14,467 nt of DNA from Collinsella sp. (GTDB lineage Bacteria > Actinomycetota > Coriobacteriia > Coriobacteriales > Coriobacteriaceae), in the NCBI GenBank assembly GCA_019414545.1, contig DXLV01000044.1, positions 1 through 14,467 of the forward strand. The letters are read 5' to 3'. Position numbers and translations under genes: made by a program. Numbering within the stretch: position 1 is the stretch's first letter; each line of letters starts with the position of its first letter. Positions 1 through 6,496 of this stretch are shown here, in pieces. The notes under the pieces are model-generated. The model ran no database searches. It was not told the DNA's origin and saw only the letters and a program-made list of their open reading frames with translations.

Positions 1-1298
1 AGATAGACGCGCGTGCGGCCGTCGGCGATACGCTCACCGAGCATCTTGGCGTAGACCATAGGATCGAGCGGCATAAACGGCTCACCAAACAGCGAGGAGA
101 ACGTGGGCGTGGGCTCGGTGACGCCGACCTCGGTGCCAGGGATCTTGGCGGTGAAGCCCGTCACAAAGTGATACATGGCGGCGTCGGCCGTCAGGCGCGA
201 GATGGGCGGCAGCACGCCAAAGGCATCGCAGGTCAAAAACAGCACGACGCTCGGGGTGGTGCCCATGCCCTTGGTCCACGCGTTGGGAATGTGCTCCACA
301 GGGTAGGCCACGCGCGTATTGTGCGTGATCGAGACGTCGTCGTAGTTGGGCTTGCGATTCTCGTCGAGCACCACGTTTTCGCAGATGGCGCCAAAGCGGA
401 CGGCGTTGAAGATCTCGGGCTCGTGGAACACGTCCAGGCCCTCGCACTTGGCGTAGCAGCCGCCCTCGACGTTAAAGATGCCCATGTCGGACCAACCGTG
501 CTCGTCGTCGCCGATCAGCAGGCGCGTGGGGTTGGCCGAAAGCGTGGTCTTGCCGGTGCCCGACAGGCCAAAGAAAATCGCGGTCTCGTGCGTGACGGGA
601 TCCATGCTGGCCGAGCAATGCATGGGCAGTACGTCATCCTCGACGGGCAGCAGGTAATTCATGACGCTGAAGATGGACTTTTTGATCTCACCGGAGTAGC
701 CGGTGCCCGCGACCAGAATCACGCGCTCCTGGAAGTTGATGACCACCGCGGCGCTGGAGTTGAGGCCCTTGATGGCGGGGTCACACTGGTAACCTGGCGC
801 GGCAAGGACGCAGAAGTCCGGCTCGCCGGTGCGCGCGATTTCGCGGGCAAGCGGGCGGGCGAGCATCTGCTTAATAAAGAGCGCCTGGCTGGCACGCTCG
901 CAGGCGACAAGCAGGCGACGCGTATGGTTACGATCGGCGCCGGCCATACCGCGCGTGACGAACACATCGCGCTCGTTGAGATAGTCGACGATGCCGGCTT
1001 TGATGACCTCGTAGCTTTCGACGGACAGCGGGCGGTTGACGGCACCCCAGGCAATCTTGTCGTGCACGTCGGGCGTATCAACGATAAAGCGGTCGTTGGG
1101 CGAACGTCCGGTACGCTCCCCCGTCTCGATCACGAGTGCACCGTTGGAGGCCATACGGCCCTCTTCGCGGCGAATCGCATGCTCGACGAGCTCGGCTGCC
1201 GGCAGGTCGACCAGCAGGCGGGGCTGGTTCTCGGCGGGATCTTCGACCAGCGTGATGCCAAAGTTGGACAGAACTTCTGCGGGGGTAACACCTGGCAT
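1..1298 (-). CDS. pckA: Phosphoenolpyruvate carboxykinase (ATP), C-terminus off the window
   Basis: Cytosolic enzyme that interconverts oxaloacetate + ATP and phosphoenolpyruvate + CO2 + ADP (EC 4.1.1.49), linking C4 acids to glycolysis and gluconeogenesis. The reading frame is open from ATG at 1298 down to base 1, giving 432 complete codons without a stop; the family is about 530-540 residues, so roughly the last 100 are missing. Visible hallmarks are ERTGRSPNDRF (residues 61-71, substrate arginine R65), the lysine region GYSGEIKKS (200-208), MHCSA (226-230), the kinase-type P-loop GLSGTGKTT (244-252) and the metal-binding IGDDEHGW (262-269). This P-loop set marks the ATP-dependent rather than the GTP-dependent family. 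The start is fixed by AAAGGAGG at 1303-1310 on the minus strand, just upstream of ATG. It reads away from the flippase gene across a shared 379-base gap. In anaerobic gut bacteria the enzyme may also run toward oxaloacetate and ATP; direction cannot be read from sequence. Confidence 0.97.
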   Translation of the reverse strand, partial: MPGVTPAEVLSNFGITLVEDPAENQPRLLVDLPAAELVEHAIRREEGRMASNGALVIETGERTGRSPNDRFIVDTPDVHDKIAWGAVNRPLSVESYEVIKAGIVDYLNERDVFVTRGMAGADRNHTRRLLVACERASQALFIKQMLARPLAREIARTGEPDFCVLAAPGYQCDPAIKGLNSSAAVVINFQERVILVAGTGYSGEIKKSIFSVMNYLLPVEDDVLPMHCSASMDPVTHETAIFFGLSGTGKTTLSANPTRLLIGDDEHGWSDMGIFNVEGGCYAKCEGLDVFHEPEIFNAVRFGAICENVVLDENRKPNYDDVSITHNTRVAYPVEHIPNAWTKGMGTTPSVVLFLTCDAFGVLPPISRLTADAAMYHFVTGFTAKIPGTEVGVTEPTPTFSSLFGEPFMPLDPMVYAKMLGERIADGRTRVY

Positions 1299-1372
1299 GG
1301 GGCCTCCTTTAAAAGCGCGACACGTGGACGCGGCGCGCACTTTACTCACGTAAAGCCCGTTGTACCCGATAT

Positions 1373-1388
1373 GCAAAAACGTTTTTGC
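1373..1388. promoter_or_regulatory. 16-bp perfect palindrome upstream of pckA, operator-like
   Basis: GCAAAAACGTTTTTGC is perfectly self-complementary with a central CG. Its centre is about 80 bases upstream of the pckA start. Operators of the LacI/GalR family, including CcpA-type cre sites, are palindromes of about this size with a central CG, so a LacI-type repressor or activator of pckA is a reasonable inference. No convincing -35/-10 pair was found around it, so its position relative to the transcription start is unknown. Confidence 0.45.
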
Positions 1389-1438
1389 GGCAACGGCGAA
1401 GCGCCCGCCCAACGGTCAAAAATCGCACGCAAGCGGCC

Positions 1439-1575
1439 TAGTCATTGGGGACGTTCTTAAACGACTAGTCGTTGGGGACACTCTTGAACAGGCAACAGCC
1501 AAGGAGTGTCCCCAGATGCCGGCACTTAGGGACGTTCCCAAAGTGCCTGCACATAAGGAACGTCCCTAAGTGCCG
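1439..1575. repeat. Nest of GGGAC-core direct and inverted repeats (REP/BIME-like)
   Basis: Occupies much of the 379-base gap 1299-1677. Two imperfect 24-base direct copies, both starting TAGTC(A/G)TTGGGGAC, lie at 1439-1462 and 1466-1489 with four differences. The second copy pairs with a downstream arm: GGGGACACTC at 1474-1483 against GAGTGTCCCC at 1504-1513. A further perfect 18-bp inverted repeat has arms GGCACTTAGGGACGTTCC (1521-1538) and its complement (1557-1574) with an 18-base loop. ACGACTAGTCGT (1461-1472) is a 12-bp palindrome at the junction of the direct copies. There is no T-tract, so it is not an ordinary terminator, and no coding sequence is convincing. The arrangement resembles REP/BIME elements mobilised by Y1-type REP-associated transposases, but no such gene is in the window. 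Confidence 0.75.
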
Positions 1576-1629
1576 ACTACCGAATGGCGCCGCCGAAATT
1601 ATCGAACAACCTGTTCAAAAACACGAGCG

Positions 1630-1643
1630 GACACCGCGGTGTC
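1630..1643. promoter_or_regulatory. 14-bp palindrome abutting a -10 box, likely operator
   Basis: GACACCGCGGTGTC is perfectly palindromic and ends one base before TATACT (1644-1649), a good -10 hexamer about 30 bases ahead of the flippase start. No good -35 hexamer is visible at the expected distance. A repressor dimer bound here would cover the -35/-10 spacer. The regulator family is not recognisable from the site. Confidence 0.5.
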
Positions 1644-1649
1644 TATACT
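1644..1649 (+). promoter_or_regulatory. -10 box for the flippase gene
   Basis: TATACT matches the TATAAT consensus at five of six positions and lies about 28 bases upstream of the chosen TTG start, leaving a short leader with the ribosome binding site. The -35 region is poor, which fits an activated or palindrome-controlled promoter. Assigned by position and hexamer match only. Confidence 0.45.
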
Positions 1650-1677
1650 AGAGCGCAGCAATAGAAAGGACCCCGCT

Positions 1678-3258
1678 TTGAGCATCACGCCCCTCGATAG
1701 CATTCGCCGCGCCATCGCCCGCCGTAACGGCATCTCCAACCCCGCTGCATCGAAAGACGGCGCCGCGAAGGCCCAGGGCGGCCGCATCGAGAACGGCCTG
1801 TTCCCCGCCTCCCACACGGCCGAAGAGCTCGCGCGCATCCAGGAGCTGAGCCAGCGCAACGCCGGCGGACCCGATAGCAGCCAAGCCACACGTCGCCGGC
1901 GCGAACGCGATCGGGAGCCCGGCCCCGTCCGCCGCATGGTCAACGCTTGGTGGAACCGTCTGCTCGGCGCCGTCTACGGCGGCGGCTTCTCCATGCAGGA
2001 AGCGGAATACGAGGAGCACGCCACCAGTCGCGACTATCTTTGGAACACCCTCGGCACCGCCGTGTGGGGCTTGGCGTTTCCGCTGCTCACCATCGTGTCT
2101 ACGCAGCTCGTGGGCGCCGAAGAAGCCGGCAAGTTCTCCATCGCCTTCGTCACCGGCACGCTCATCATGATCGCATGCAACTACGGCGTGCGCAATTTCC
2201 AGGTCTCAGACATCGACGAAAAGACGTCCTTTGCCTCCTACCAGCTCAACCGCTGGCTTTGTGGAGCGCTCGCCCTAGGCTGCGGCCTCATGTACAGCAG
2301 CGCCCGCGGCTATGACGCGCAGATGGCGACGATCGGCCTGGGCGTCTACCTGTATAAGGTCATCGACGGCATCGCCGACGTGTACGAAGGCCGCCTGCAG
2401 CAGGCCGACAAACTCTACTTGGCTGGAATGAGCCAAACGCTACGCTCCGTCGGCGTCATCGCGGTCTTCAGCGTGGCGCTGTTCCTCACGCGCAGCATGC
2501 CCATCGCGGCCATGGCCATGGGTGTCGCCGCGATCGCCTCGCTCGTGCTGGTCACCGCGCCGCTCGCCCTGCTCGAGACCGAAAAATCGCGCCGCGTGAG
2601 CCTTCGCGAGGTCGGCCACCTGTTTGTCCAGTGCGCTCCACTCTTTGGTGCACTGTTCTTGTTCAATCTTATCGAGAGCATGCCCAAGTTTGTGATGGAA
2701 GGCACGCTGGCATACAAATATCAGCTGTACTTTAATGCCCTGTTCTTTCCTGCGCAGGCTATTTTGCTGAGCATTGGATTTATCTATAAACCGCAGCTCC
2801 TGCGCTTGTCGAGCATTTGGGCTAATCCTCGCAAGCGTCGTCGCTTTGACCTGATTATTGTTGCCGTTATGGCGCTGATCGTGGTCATCACCGGCATGTG
2901 CGCCGCATTTATGGCAGGTCCCGGTATTCCCCTCATGAGCTTTATGTACGGCCTCAGCTTTGAACGCTACCGTACGCTGGCGCTGCTGATGGTCGTCGCC
3001 GGCGGCGTCACCGCGGCCATCGACTTTATCTACGCCATCATCACGGTGCTGCGCCACGCTGGAGACGTCACCAAGATCTACCTGATCTGCTTCGCCGTAA
3101 GCGTGGTGCTGCCGGTGATCCTGATTAAGCTGCTGGGTCTGATGGGCGCTGTGGTGAGCTACCTAGCCATCATGGCCCTACTCCTGGTGCTACTGATTAT
3201 CGAGTACGCCCACATCCGCCAACGCATCGAACGCGACCGCAACCCATACGGCGCCTAA
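1678..3258 (+). CDS. Wzx/RfbX-type polysaccharide (oligosaccharide) flippase
   Basis: Polytopic membrane protein of 526 residues in the MOP/polysaccharide-biosynthesis superfamily, predicted to flip lipid-linked sugar units across the cytoplasmic membrane. TTG at 1678 is chosen as start because GAAAGGA lies a few bases upstream and a -10 box sits ahead of it; the frame stays open upstream to 1570, but that part would run into the repeat nest. Residues 1 to about 118 are hydrophilic and strongly basic (TRRRRERDRE near 71-80, RR at 85-86). The first membrane segment then begins at the NTLGTAVWGLAFPLL motif near 123, typical of the start of Wzx proteins. About a dozen hydrophobic segments follow, ending in a short charged tail. 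The basic N-terminal extension is longer than usual. No glycosyltransferases or other capsule genes are adjacent, so it looks like an orphan and its substrate is unknown. Confidence 0.8.
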   Translation: MSITPLDSIRRAIARRNGISNPAASKDGAAKAQGGRIENGLFPASHTAEELARIQELSQRNAGGPDSSQATRRRRERDREPGPVRRMVNAWWNRLLGAVYGGGFSMQEAEYEEHATSRDYLWNTLGTAVWGLAFPLLTIVSTQLVGAEEAGKFSIAFVTGTLIMIACNYGVRNFQVSDIDEKTSFASYQLNRWLCGALALGCGLMYSSARGYDAQMATIGLGVYLYKVIDGIADVYEGRLQQADKLYLAGMSQTLRSVGVIAVFSVALFLTRSMPIAAMAMGVAAIASLVLVTAPLALLETEKSRRVSLREVGHLFVQCAPLFGALFLFNLIESMPKFVMEGTLAYKYQLYFNALFFPAQAILLSIGFIYKPQLLRLSSIWANPRKRRRFDLIIVAVMALIVVITGMCAAFMAGPGIPLMSFMYGLSFERYRTLALLMVVAGGVTAAIDFIYAIITVLRHAGDVTKIYLICFAVSVVLPVILIKLLGLMGAVVSYLAIMALLLVLLIIEYAHIRQRIERDRNPYGA

Positions 3259-3337
3259 TTAGCTGCCCGGTCACCGGAATTTGCGATGGAATCACCCCGT
3301 CTGGGGTCTCGTTGCGGACAATATTCATCACGCAAAA

Positions 3338-3460
3338 CTAAGTGAGTAGACTTTTACCGAATCCCCGACCACACCAACAGAGCACAAGTCTGTGACCTGC
3401 GGTTTTATTGAGGCAAATATGTTGGGTGCTCGGCATTTCCAAAAAAGTCTACTCACTTAG
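3338..3460. repeat. 18-bp perfect inverted repeat enclosing 87 bases
   Basis: CTAAGTGAGTAGACTTTT at 3338-3355 is perfectly complementary to AAAAGTCTACTCACTTAG at 3443-3460; bases beyond the arms on both sides do not pair. The 87 enclosed bases contain no open frame of note. The layout is that of a tiny non-autonomous mobile element or a long-armed structured RNA. No direct target duplication was recognised at the outer edges. Confidence 0.7.
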
Positions 3461-3462
3461 CC

Positions 3463-3553
3463 AGCGGGCAGCCAAATGATTATTTAATCCCCGTCCCAGA
3501 GAAATCAATTAGCGGGCAGAAGGGCAAAAGTAGTAAAAAAAAGCCCCGTCCCA
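3463..3553. repeat. Two degenerate tandem units (AGCGGGCAG ... CCCCGTCCCA)
   Basis: AGCGGGCAG occurs at 3463-3471 and 3511-3519, and CCCCGTCCCA at 3489-3498 and 3544-3553, in the same order in both units with AT-rich filler of different length between them. On the minus strand the second motif reads TGGGACGGGG, so it shares the GGGAC core of the repeats at 1439-1575. The 3' unit is followed on the minus strand by a T-run and may help terminate the phosphoesterase transcript. Confidence 0.55.
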
Positions 3554-3575
3554 AATTAGCTACCCCTTGCACCGA

Positions 3576-4415
3576 TTATTCGCCCGGGTTGATGTTCGCG
3601 TAGAACTCCGCCCCGTCGTCCAGGCGCAGGATGCCCACTCGACCGAACTCGGAGCCGGTGGCGGCGGCGCAGTCGATGTCGATGCGATCGGGCACGCCGG
3701 CAGTGTCCTCGCCGCCCAAGCGCACGATCTGCCCGCGTCCCGATTCCTCATCGAGCCCCGCCAGACCACCGACCTCGCAATAGCGCCCAAGCGATACCGT
3801 GGGCGTGTGGCCGCTCACCACGACCGGGCCCTTGCCCTCGGCAGAAAGCAGCCCCGTCGGGGCATCCCAATAGCCATGGCGAATCCAGAGCAAGTCATCG
3901 GACGACTGTACCGCGAGCATCTGCTGCAGCAGCTCGCGATCGGCACTCACCGCACCGACGCCATCGGCACAATCGACGCCATGCTCAAGCAAAAACGCGC
4001 GCGCCGCCTTCATCTCGATTCCAGCATGTACCAGCAGATACGGGCGCTCCTCGGTCTCGACCACCGCGTAGAGCGGCAGCGCGGCCATCCATCGCACGAG
4101 CTCCTCGTATGCCTCAAATTCCATGTCGTTGAGCTGCTCGCGCGTCGTCCAGCCACCGTTGATATCCCAGGTCTCGGCATCGAGCGGATCCTGACCAATG
4201 ATGGCATCGAGCATGATCTGCTCGTGATTACCCTTGAGCACGTGGGCGTTGGGCAGCGAGCGCACGAGCTTAATAACGCCGACCGGATCGGGCCCGCGAT
4301 CGATCATGTCGCCCAGCACGTACAGCGTGTCGTCGGACGTCAACGAGATCTTAGACAGGGCCTCGTCAAGCGCACGCACGTGCCCGTGAGCATCAGATGT
4401 CACATAGATCGCCAT
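3576..4415 (-). CDS. Calcineurin-like (PPP-type) metallophosphoesterase
   Basis: A 279-residue soluble protein of the calcineurin-like phosphoesterase superfamily, in the branch containing bacterial PPP-type serine/threonine phosphatases and diadenosine tetraphosphatase (ApaH). The metal-binding motifs are in order: SDAHGH (7-12, in place of the usual GDxHG), GDMIDRG (35-41), GNHE (62-65), then LLVHAG with H130 and SGHTPT with H203. All metal-ligand positions expected for a two-metal hydrolase appear present. The ATG at 4415 is supported by AAGGAGAG at 4423-4430 on the minus strand. It is monocistronic as far as visible, convergent with the flippase and divergent from the antiporter. Whether the substrate is a phosphoprotein or a dinucleoside polyphosphate cannot be decided from sequence. 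Confidence 0.9.
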   Translation of the reverse strand: MAIYVTSDAHGHVRALDEALSKISLTSDDTLYVLGDMIDRGPDPVGVIKLVRSLPNAHVLKGNHEQIMLDAIIGQDPLDAETWDINGGWTTREQLNDMEFEAYEELVRWMAALPLYAVVETEERPYLLVHAGIEMKAARAFLLEHGVDCADGVGAVSADRELLQQMLAVQSSDDLLWIRHGYWDAPTGLLSAEGKGPVVVSGHTPTVSLGRYCEVGGLAGLDEESGRGQIVRLGGEDTAGVPDRIDIDCAAATGSEFGRVGILRLDDGAEFYANINPGE

Positions 4416-4461
4416 GGTACGCCTCTCCTTGCATTGCGGCCGAAGCCCGACGCCGCAACTA

Positions 4462-4486
4462 AAACTTCAAGTTGAACTTAAATGTT
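4462..4486. promoter_or_regulatory. Imperfect 12-1-12 palindrome in the divergent gap, MerR-like
   Basis: AAACTTCAAGTT and AACTTAAATGTT flank one central base and match as an inverted repeat at 9 of 12 positions. The ACTTCAAGTT half-site resembles operators of MerR-family regulators such as SoxR. It sits about 50-70 bases upstream of the phosphoesterase and about 190 bases upstream of the antiporter. No clear promoter hexamers were matched around it, so the call is weak. Confidence 0.25.
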
Positions 4487-4539
4487 ACTCATTGTACTCC
4501 GTTGCAATAAAGCTGGAAAGGGTTTCCGAGCAGAGGCAA

Positions 4540-4554
4540 AGACGGCAGCCGTCT
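4540..4554. repeat. 15-base palindrome AGACGGC-A-GCCGTCT
   Basis: Perfect 7-1-7 inverted repeat in the 253-base gap between the divergent phosphoesterase and antiporter genes. A one-base loop makes an RNA hairpin unlikely unless the stem opens, so a protein-binding site or a cruciform is as plausible. It lies about 115 bases upstream of the antiporter start, in its likely leader or promoter region. The rest of this gap shows nothing else recognisable. Confidence 0.35.
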
Positions 4555-4668
4555 ATGACGATATCGCGCACGCCCGCAATCCAACCCCATAAACCCACCA
4601 TCTTTGGGTACAAATAACCGCAGACAACTGACCGTGCCACGCCAACCACCCAGGAGCGGACACCATCC

Positions 4669-6270
4669 ATGAACCAGATCCTTCTCTTTATCGGCCTCGT
4701 CATCATTTTGTGCCTGACCATCAAACCCGTCGGCAAAAAACTCCCCTTCCCCACCCTGCTCATCTTTATCGCACTCGGCATGCTGCTGGGCGTCAACGGC
4801 CCGGCACACATCGACTTTAGCGACTACGCGCTCACCGAAACCGTCTGCAGCACGGCGCTGCTATTCATCATGTTCTACGGCGGCTTTAACACCAATATCG
4901 ACCGCGCCAAGCCCGTCGCCGCGCCGGCGGTGCTGCTGAGCACGCTCGGCGTCGTCATCACCGCAGGCATCACCGGCGTGTTCGCCCACTTTGTACTGGG
5001 CTTCGACTGGATCGGCGGCCTGCTGTTGGGATCGGTCGTGGCGTCCACCGACGCGGCCAGCGTCTTTAGCGTTCTGCGCGAGCACAGCCTGTCGCTGAGG
5101 GGCGGCACCGACTCGCTGCTCGAGGTCGAATCGGGCTCCAACGATCCCGTCGCCTATATGCTCACCGCCGTGCTCGCCACACTCGCGGCCGGCGGCGACA
5201 TCAACATTCCCGCACTGCTGGCCAAGCAGATTATCTTGGGCGTGGGCCTGGGCCTCGCCATCGGCTGGGCGGCGGGCCGCCTGATTGAACGCGCGCACGC
5301 AACGGCCGAGGGCGCGCAGACCATCTTTTTGTTCGCCGTGGCCATCGTCGCCTACGCGCTGCCGAGCTACCTGGGCGGCAACGGATTTTTGGCCGTGTAC
5401 CTGGCCGGCATTGTGCTGGGTGCGAGCGACATCACCGGCAAGGTCGAGATGGCGCACTTCTTCGATACCCTCACCGAGATGGCCGAGATGACGATCTTCT
5501 TCTTGCTCGGCCTGCTCGTAACGCCCGCACGCCTGCCGCAGATGCTGCTGCCGGGCCTGGCGCTCATGGCGTTTATGCTCTTTGTGAGCCGCCCCATCGC
5601 CGTCGGCGTGCTCCTAGCGCCCTTTAAGACGAACCCTCGCCAGGTTGCGCTCGTAAGCTGGGCGGGTCTGCGCGGCGCGGCTTCGGTCGTGTTTAGCCTC
5701 TTTACCGTGGTGGCCGGTGTTCCTGGCGGTCACGACCTGTTTGACCTGGTATTTGTGATTGCCGTGTCGAGCATTGTGGTGCAGGGCTCGCTGCTACCGG
5801 CGGTGGCGAAAAAGCTCAATATGATCGACGCGGAAGGCGACGTGCGCCGTACGTTTAACGATTACCGCGACGAGGACGGCATGTCGTTTGTCAAGTTCAA
5901 GGTGGGCGCGGGCCATCCGTTTTCCGGACGCTCGCTCGCCGATATTGGCAGCGCCACGGACATGCTCGTCGTCCTGGTGCTGCGCGATGGCGCGCACCCG
6001 GTGCTGCCCAATGGCGATACCGTGATTGAGGAAGGCGACCTATTGGTGATGGCTGCCCCGACGTTTGAAGAGCGTGCCGAGGTTACGCTGCGCGAGGTCA
6101 CCGTGACGCCCCACGGTCGCCTGGCCGGTCAGCGTCTTCGCGACGTGCCACAAGGCAAACATCCGTTTATTGTGGTGATGCTCAAGCGCGAAGGCCAAAC
6201 GATCATCCCCGATGGCAACACCCTAATATACGCCGGCGACGAAGCCGTCATTGCCACACTGGCGTCGTAG
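4669..6270 (+). CDS. CPA1-type K+(Na+)/H+ antiporter, NhaP2/CvrA-like, with C-terminal RCK_C domains
   Basis: Inner-membrane cation/proton antiporter of 533 residues, expected to export K+ or Na+ in exchange for protons during cytoplasmic pH and volume control. Residues 1 to about 390 are a multi-segment transporter domain with the CPA1 signatures STDAAS (126-131) and SGSNDP (155-160), where N158-D159 is the conserved transport pair. After a charged linker (VRRTFNDYRDEDG) come two TrkA_C/RCK_C-like cytosolic modules, near 403-467 and 483-533, a layout typical of NhaP2/CvrA; such domains can bind regulatory ligands such as cyclic di-AMP in other transporters. The start at 4669 follows AGGAG (4652-4656) with a rather long 12-base spacing, and hydrophobic segments begin at once. 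No riboswitch was recognised upstream. Ion preference cannot be told from sequence. Confidence 0.93.
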   Translation: MNQILLFIGLVIILCLTIKPVGKKLPFPTLLIFIALGMLLGVNGPAHIDFSDYALTETVCSTALLFIMFYGGFNTNIDRAKPVAAPAVLLSTLGVVITAGITGVFAHFVLGFDWIGGLLLGSVVASTDAASVFSVLREHSLSLRGGTDSLLEVESGSNDPVAYMLTAVLATLAAGGDINIPALLAKQIILGVGLGLAIGWAAGRLIERAHATAEGAQTIFLFAVAIVAYALPSYLGGNGFLAVYLAGIVLGASDITGKVEMAHFFDTLTEMAEMTIFFLLGLLVTPARLPQMLLPGLALMAFMLFVSRPIAVGVLLAPFKTNPRQVALVSWAGLRGAASVVFSLFTVVAGVPGGHDLFDLVFVIAVSSIVVQGSLLPAVAKKLNMIDAEGDVRRTFNDYRDEDGMSFVKFKVGAGHPFSGRSLADIGSATDMLVVLVLRDGAHPVLPNGDTVIEEGDLLVMAAPTFEERAEVTLREVTVTPHGRLAGQRLRDVPQGKHPFIVVMLKREGQTIIPDGNTLIYAGDEAVIATLAS

Positions 6271-6287
6271 TGACCAGGAGGTAGTCA

Positions 6288-6362
6288 ATTTGCGACGAAG
6301 AGATCAAGCGCCTAGAGAACCTCATGCCTTCGCTTGCAGTTTTGGATTTGCCTGAGGAGTAA
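6288..6362 (+). CDS. Possible 24-residue micro-ORF with ATT start, or a decayed gene remnant
   Basis: A perfect AGGAGG (6276-6281) follows the antiporter stop. Six bases later an ATT codon opens a frame reading (M)CDEEIKRLENLMPSLAVLDLPEE and ending in TAA at 6360-6362. The peptide is acidic and amphipathic, with codon choice like the neighbours, so it looks more like protein than random sequence. ATT is a very rare initiator. The alternatives are a mutated ATG, an in-frame internal ATG giving 12 residues (MPSLAVLDLPEE), or the tail of a deleted gene. A competing TTG at 6290 in another frame gives 21 residues of less protein-like sequence. It would be translated as a downstream member of the antiporter transcript. 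Confidence 0.3.
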   Translation: MCDEEIKRLENLMPSLAVLDLPEE

Positions 6363-6452
6363 AGCACCCCTCCCCCATGTAACCATCCTGTAAATCATAG
6401 CAGCGCACTCGAGTTTTACCGCGATGCGGTCGCGCCCGGCGCTCCACTGTGC

Positions 6453-6458
6453 TAAAGT
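6453..6458 (+). promoter_or_regulatory. Extended -10 element for serCA
   Basis: TGCTAAAGT carries the TGn extension one base ahead of TAAAGT (6453-6458), about 39 bases upstream of the serC ATG. No good -35 lies 17 bases upstream, which is tolerated for extended -10 promoters. A small hairpin, ACCGC-GAT-GCGGT (6418-6430), sits just upstream and could be a binding site. Confidence 0.35.
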
Positions 6459-6496
6459 ATCCCGAACGTTCAAACGACTACGAGGGGAACTAGAAG

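Larger units (their letters stand above)
3259..3575. other. 317-base non-coding convergent gap filled with repeats
   Basis: Lies between the ends of the flippase and the phosphoesterase, which converge. It holds an 18-bp inverted repeat with an 87-base spacer and a degenerate tandem unit carrying AGCGGGCAG and CCCCGTCCCA, each listed separately. Near 3268-3278 is a small CCGGTCACCGG hairpin without a T-tract. On the minus strand a run of eight T follows GGGGC (3536-3547 region), which could end phosphoesterase transcription, but no clear stem accompanies it. I see no convincing gene or RNA here. Confidence 0.7.

Noticed and set aside
168..1460. 430-codon open frame on the plus strand
   Set aside because: It is antisense to pckA, whose motifs are unmistakable. 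Its low-complexity, histidine- and arginine-rich translation matches a high-GC shadow frame, and it has no supporting ribosome binding site.
1439..1575. CRISPR array
   Set aside because: The repeats are short, imperfect, of alternating orientation and without uniform spacers, and no cas genes are present.
3338..3460. Complete insertion sequence
   Set aside because: The 87 bases between the arms cannot encode a transposase and no target duplication was seen; at most a miniature element.
4416..4668. Cyclic di-AMP or other riboswitch ahead of the antiporter
   Set aside because: I could not find the conserved ydaO/yuaA-type blocks or another known aptamer core; only a short palindrome and an imperfect palindrome are visible.
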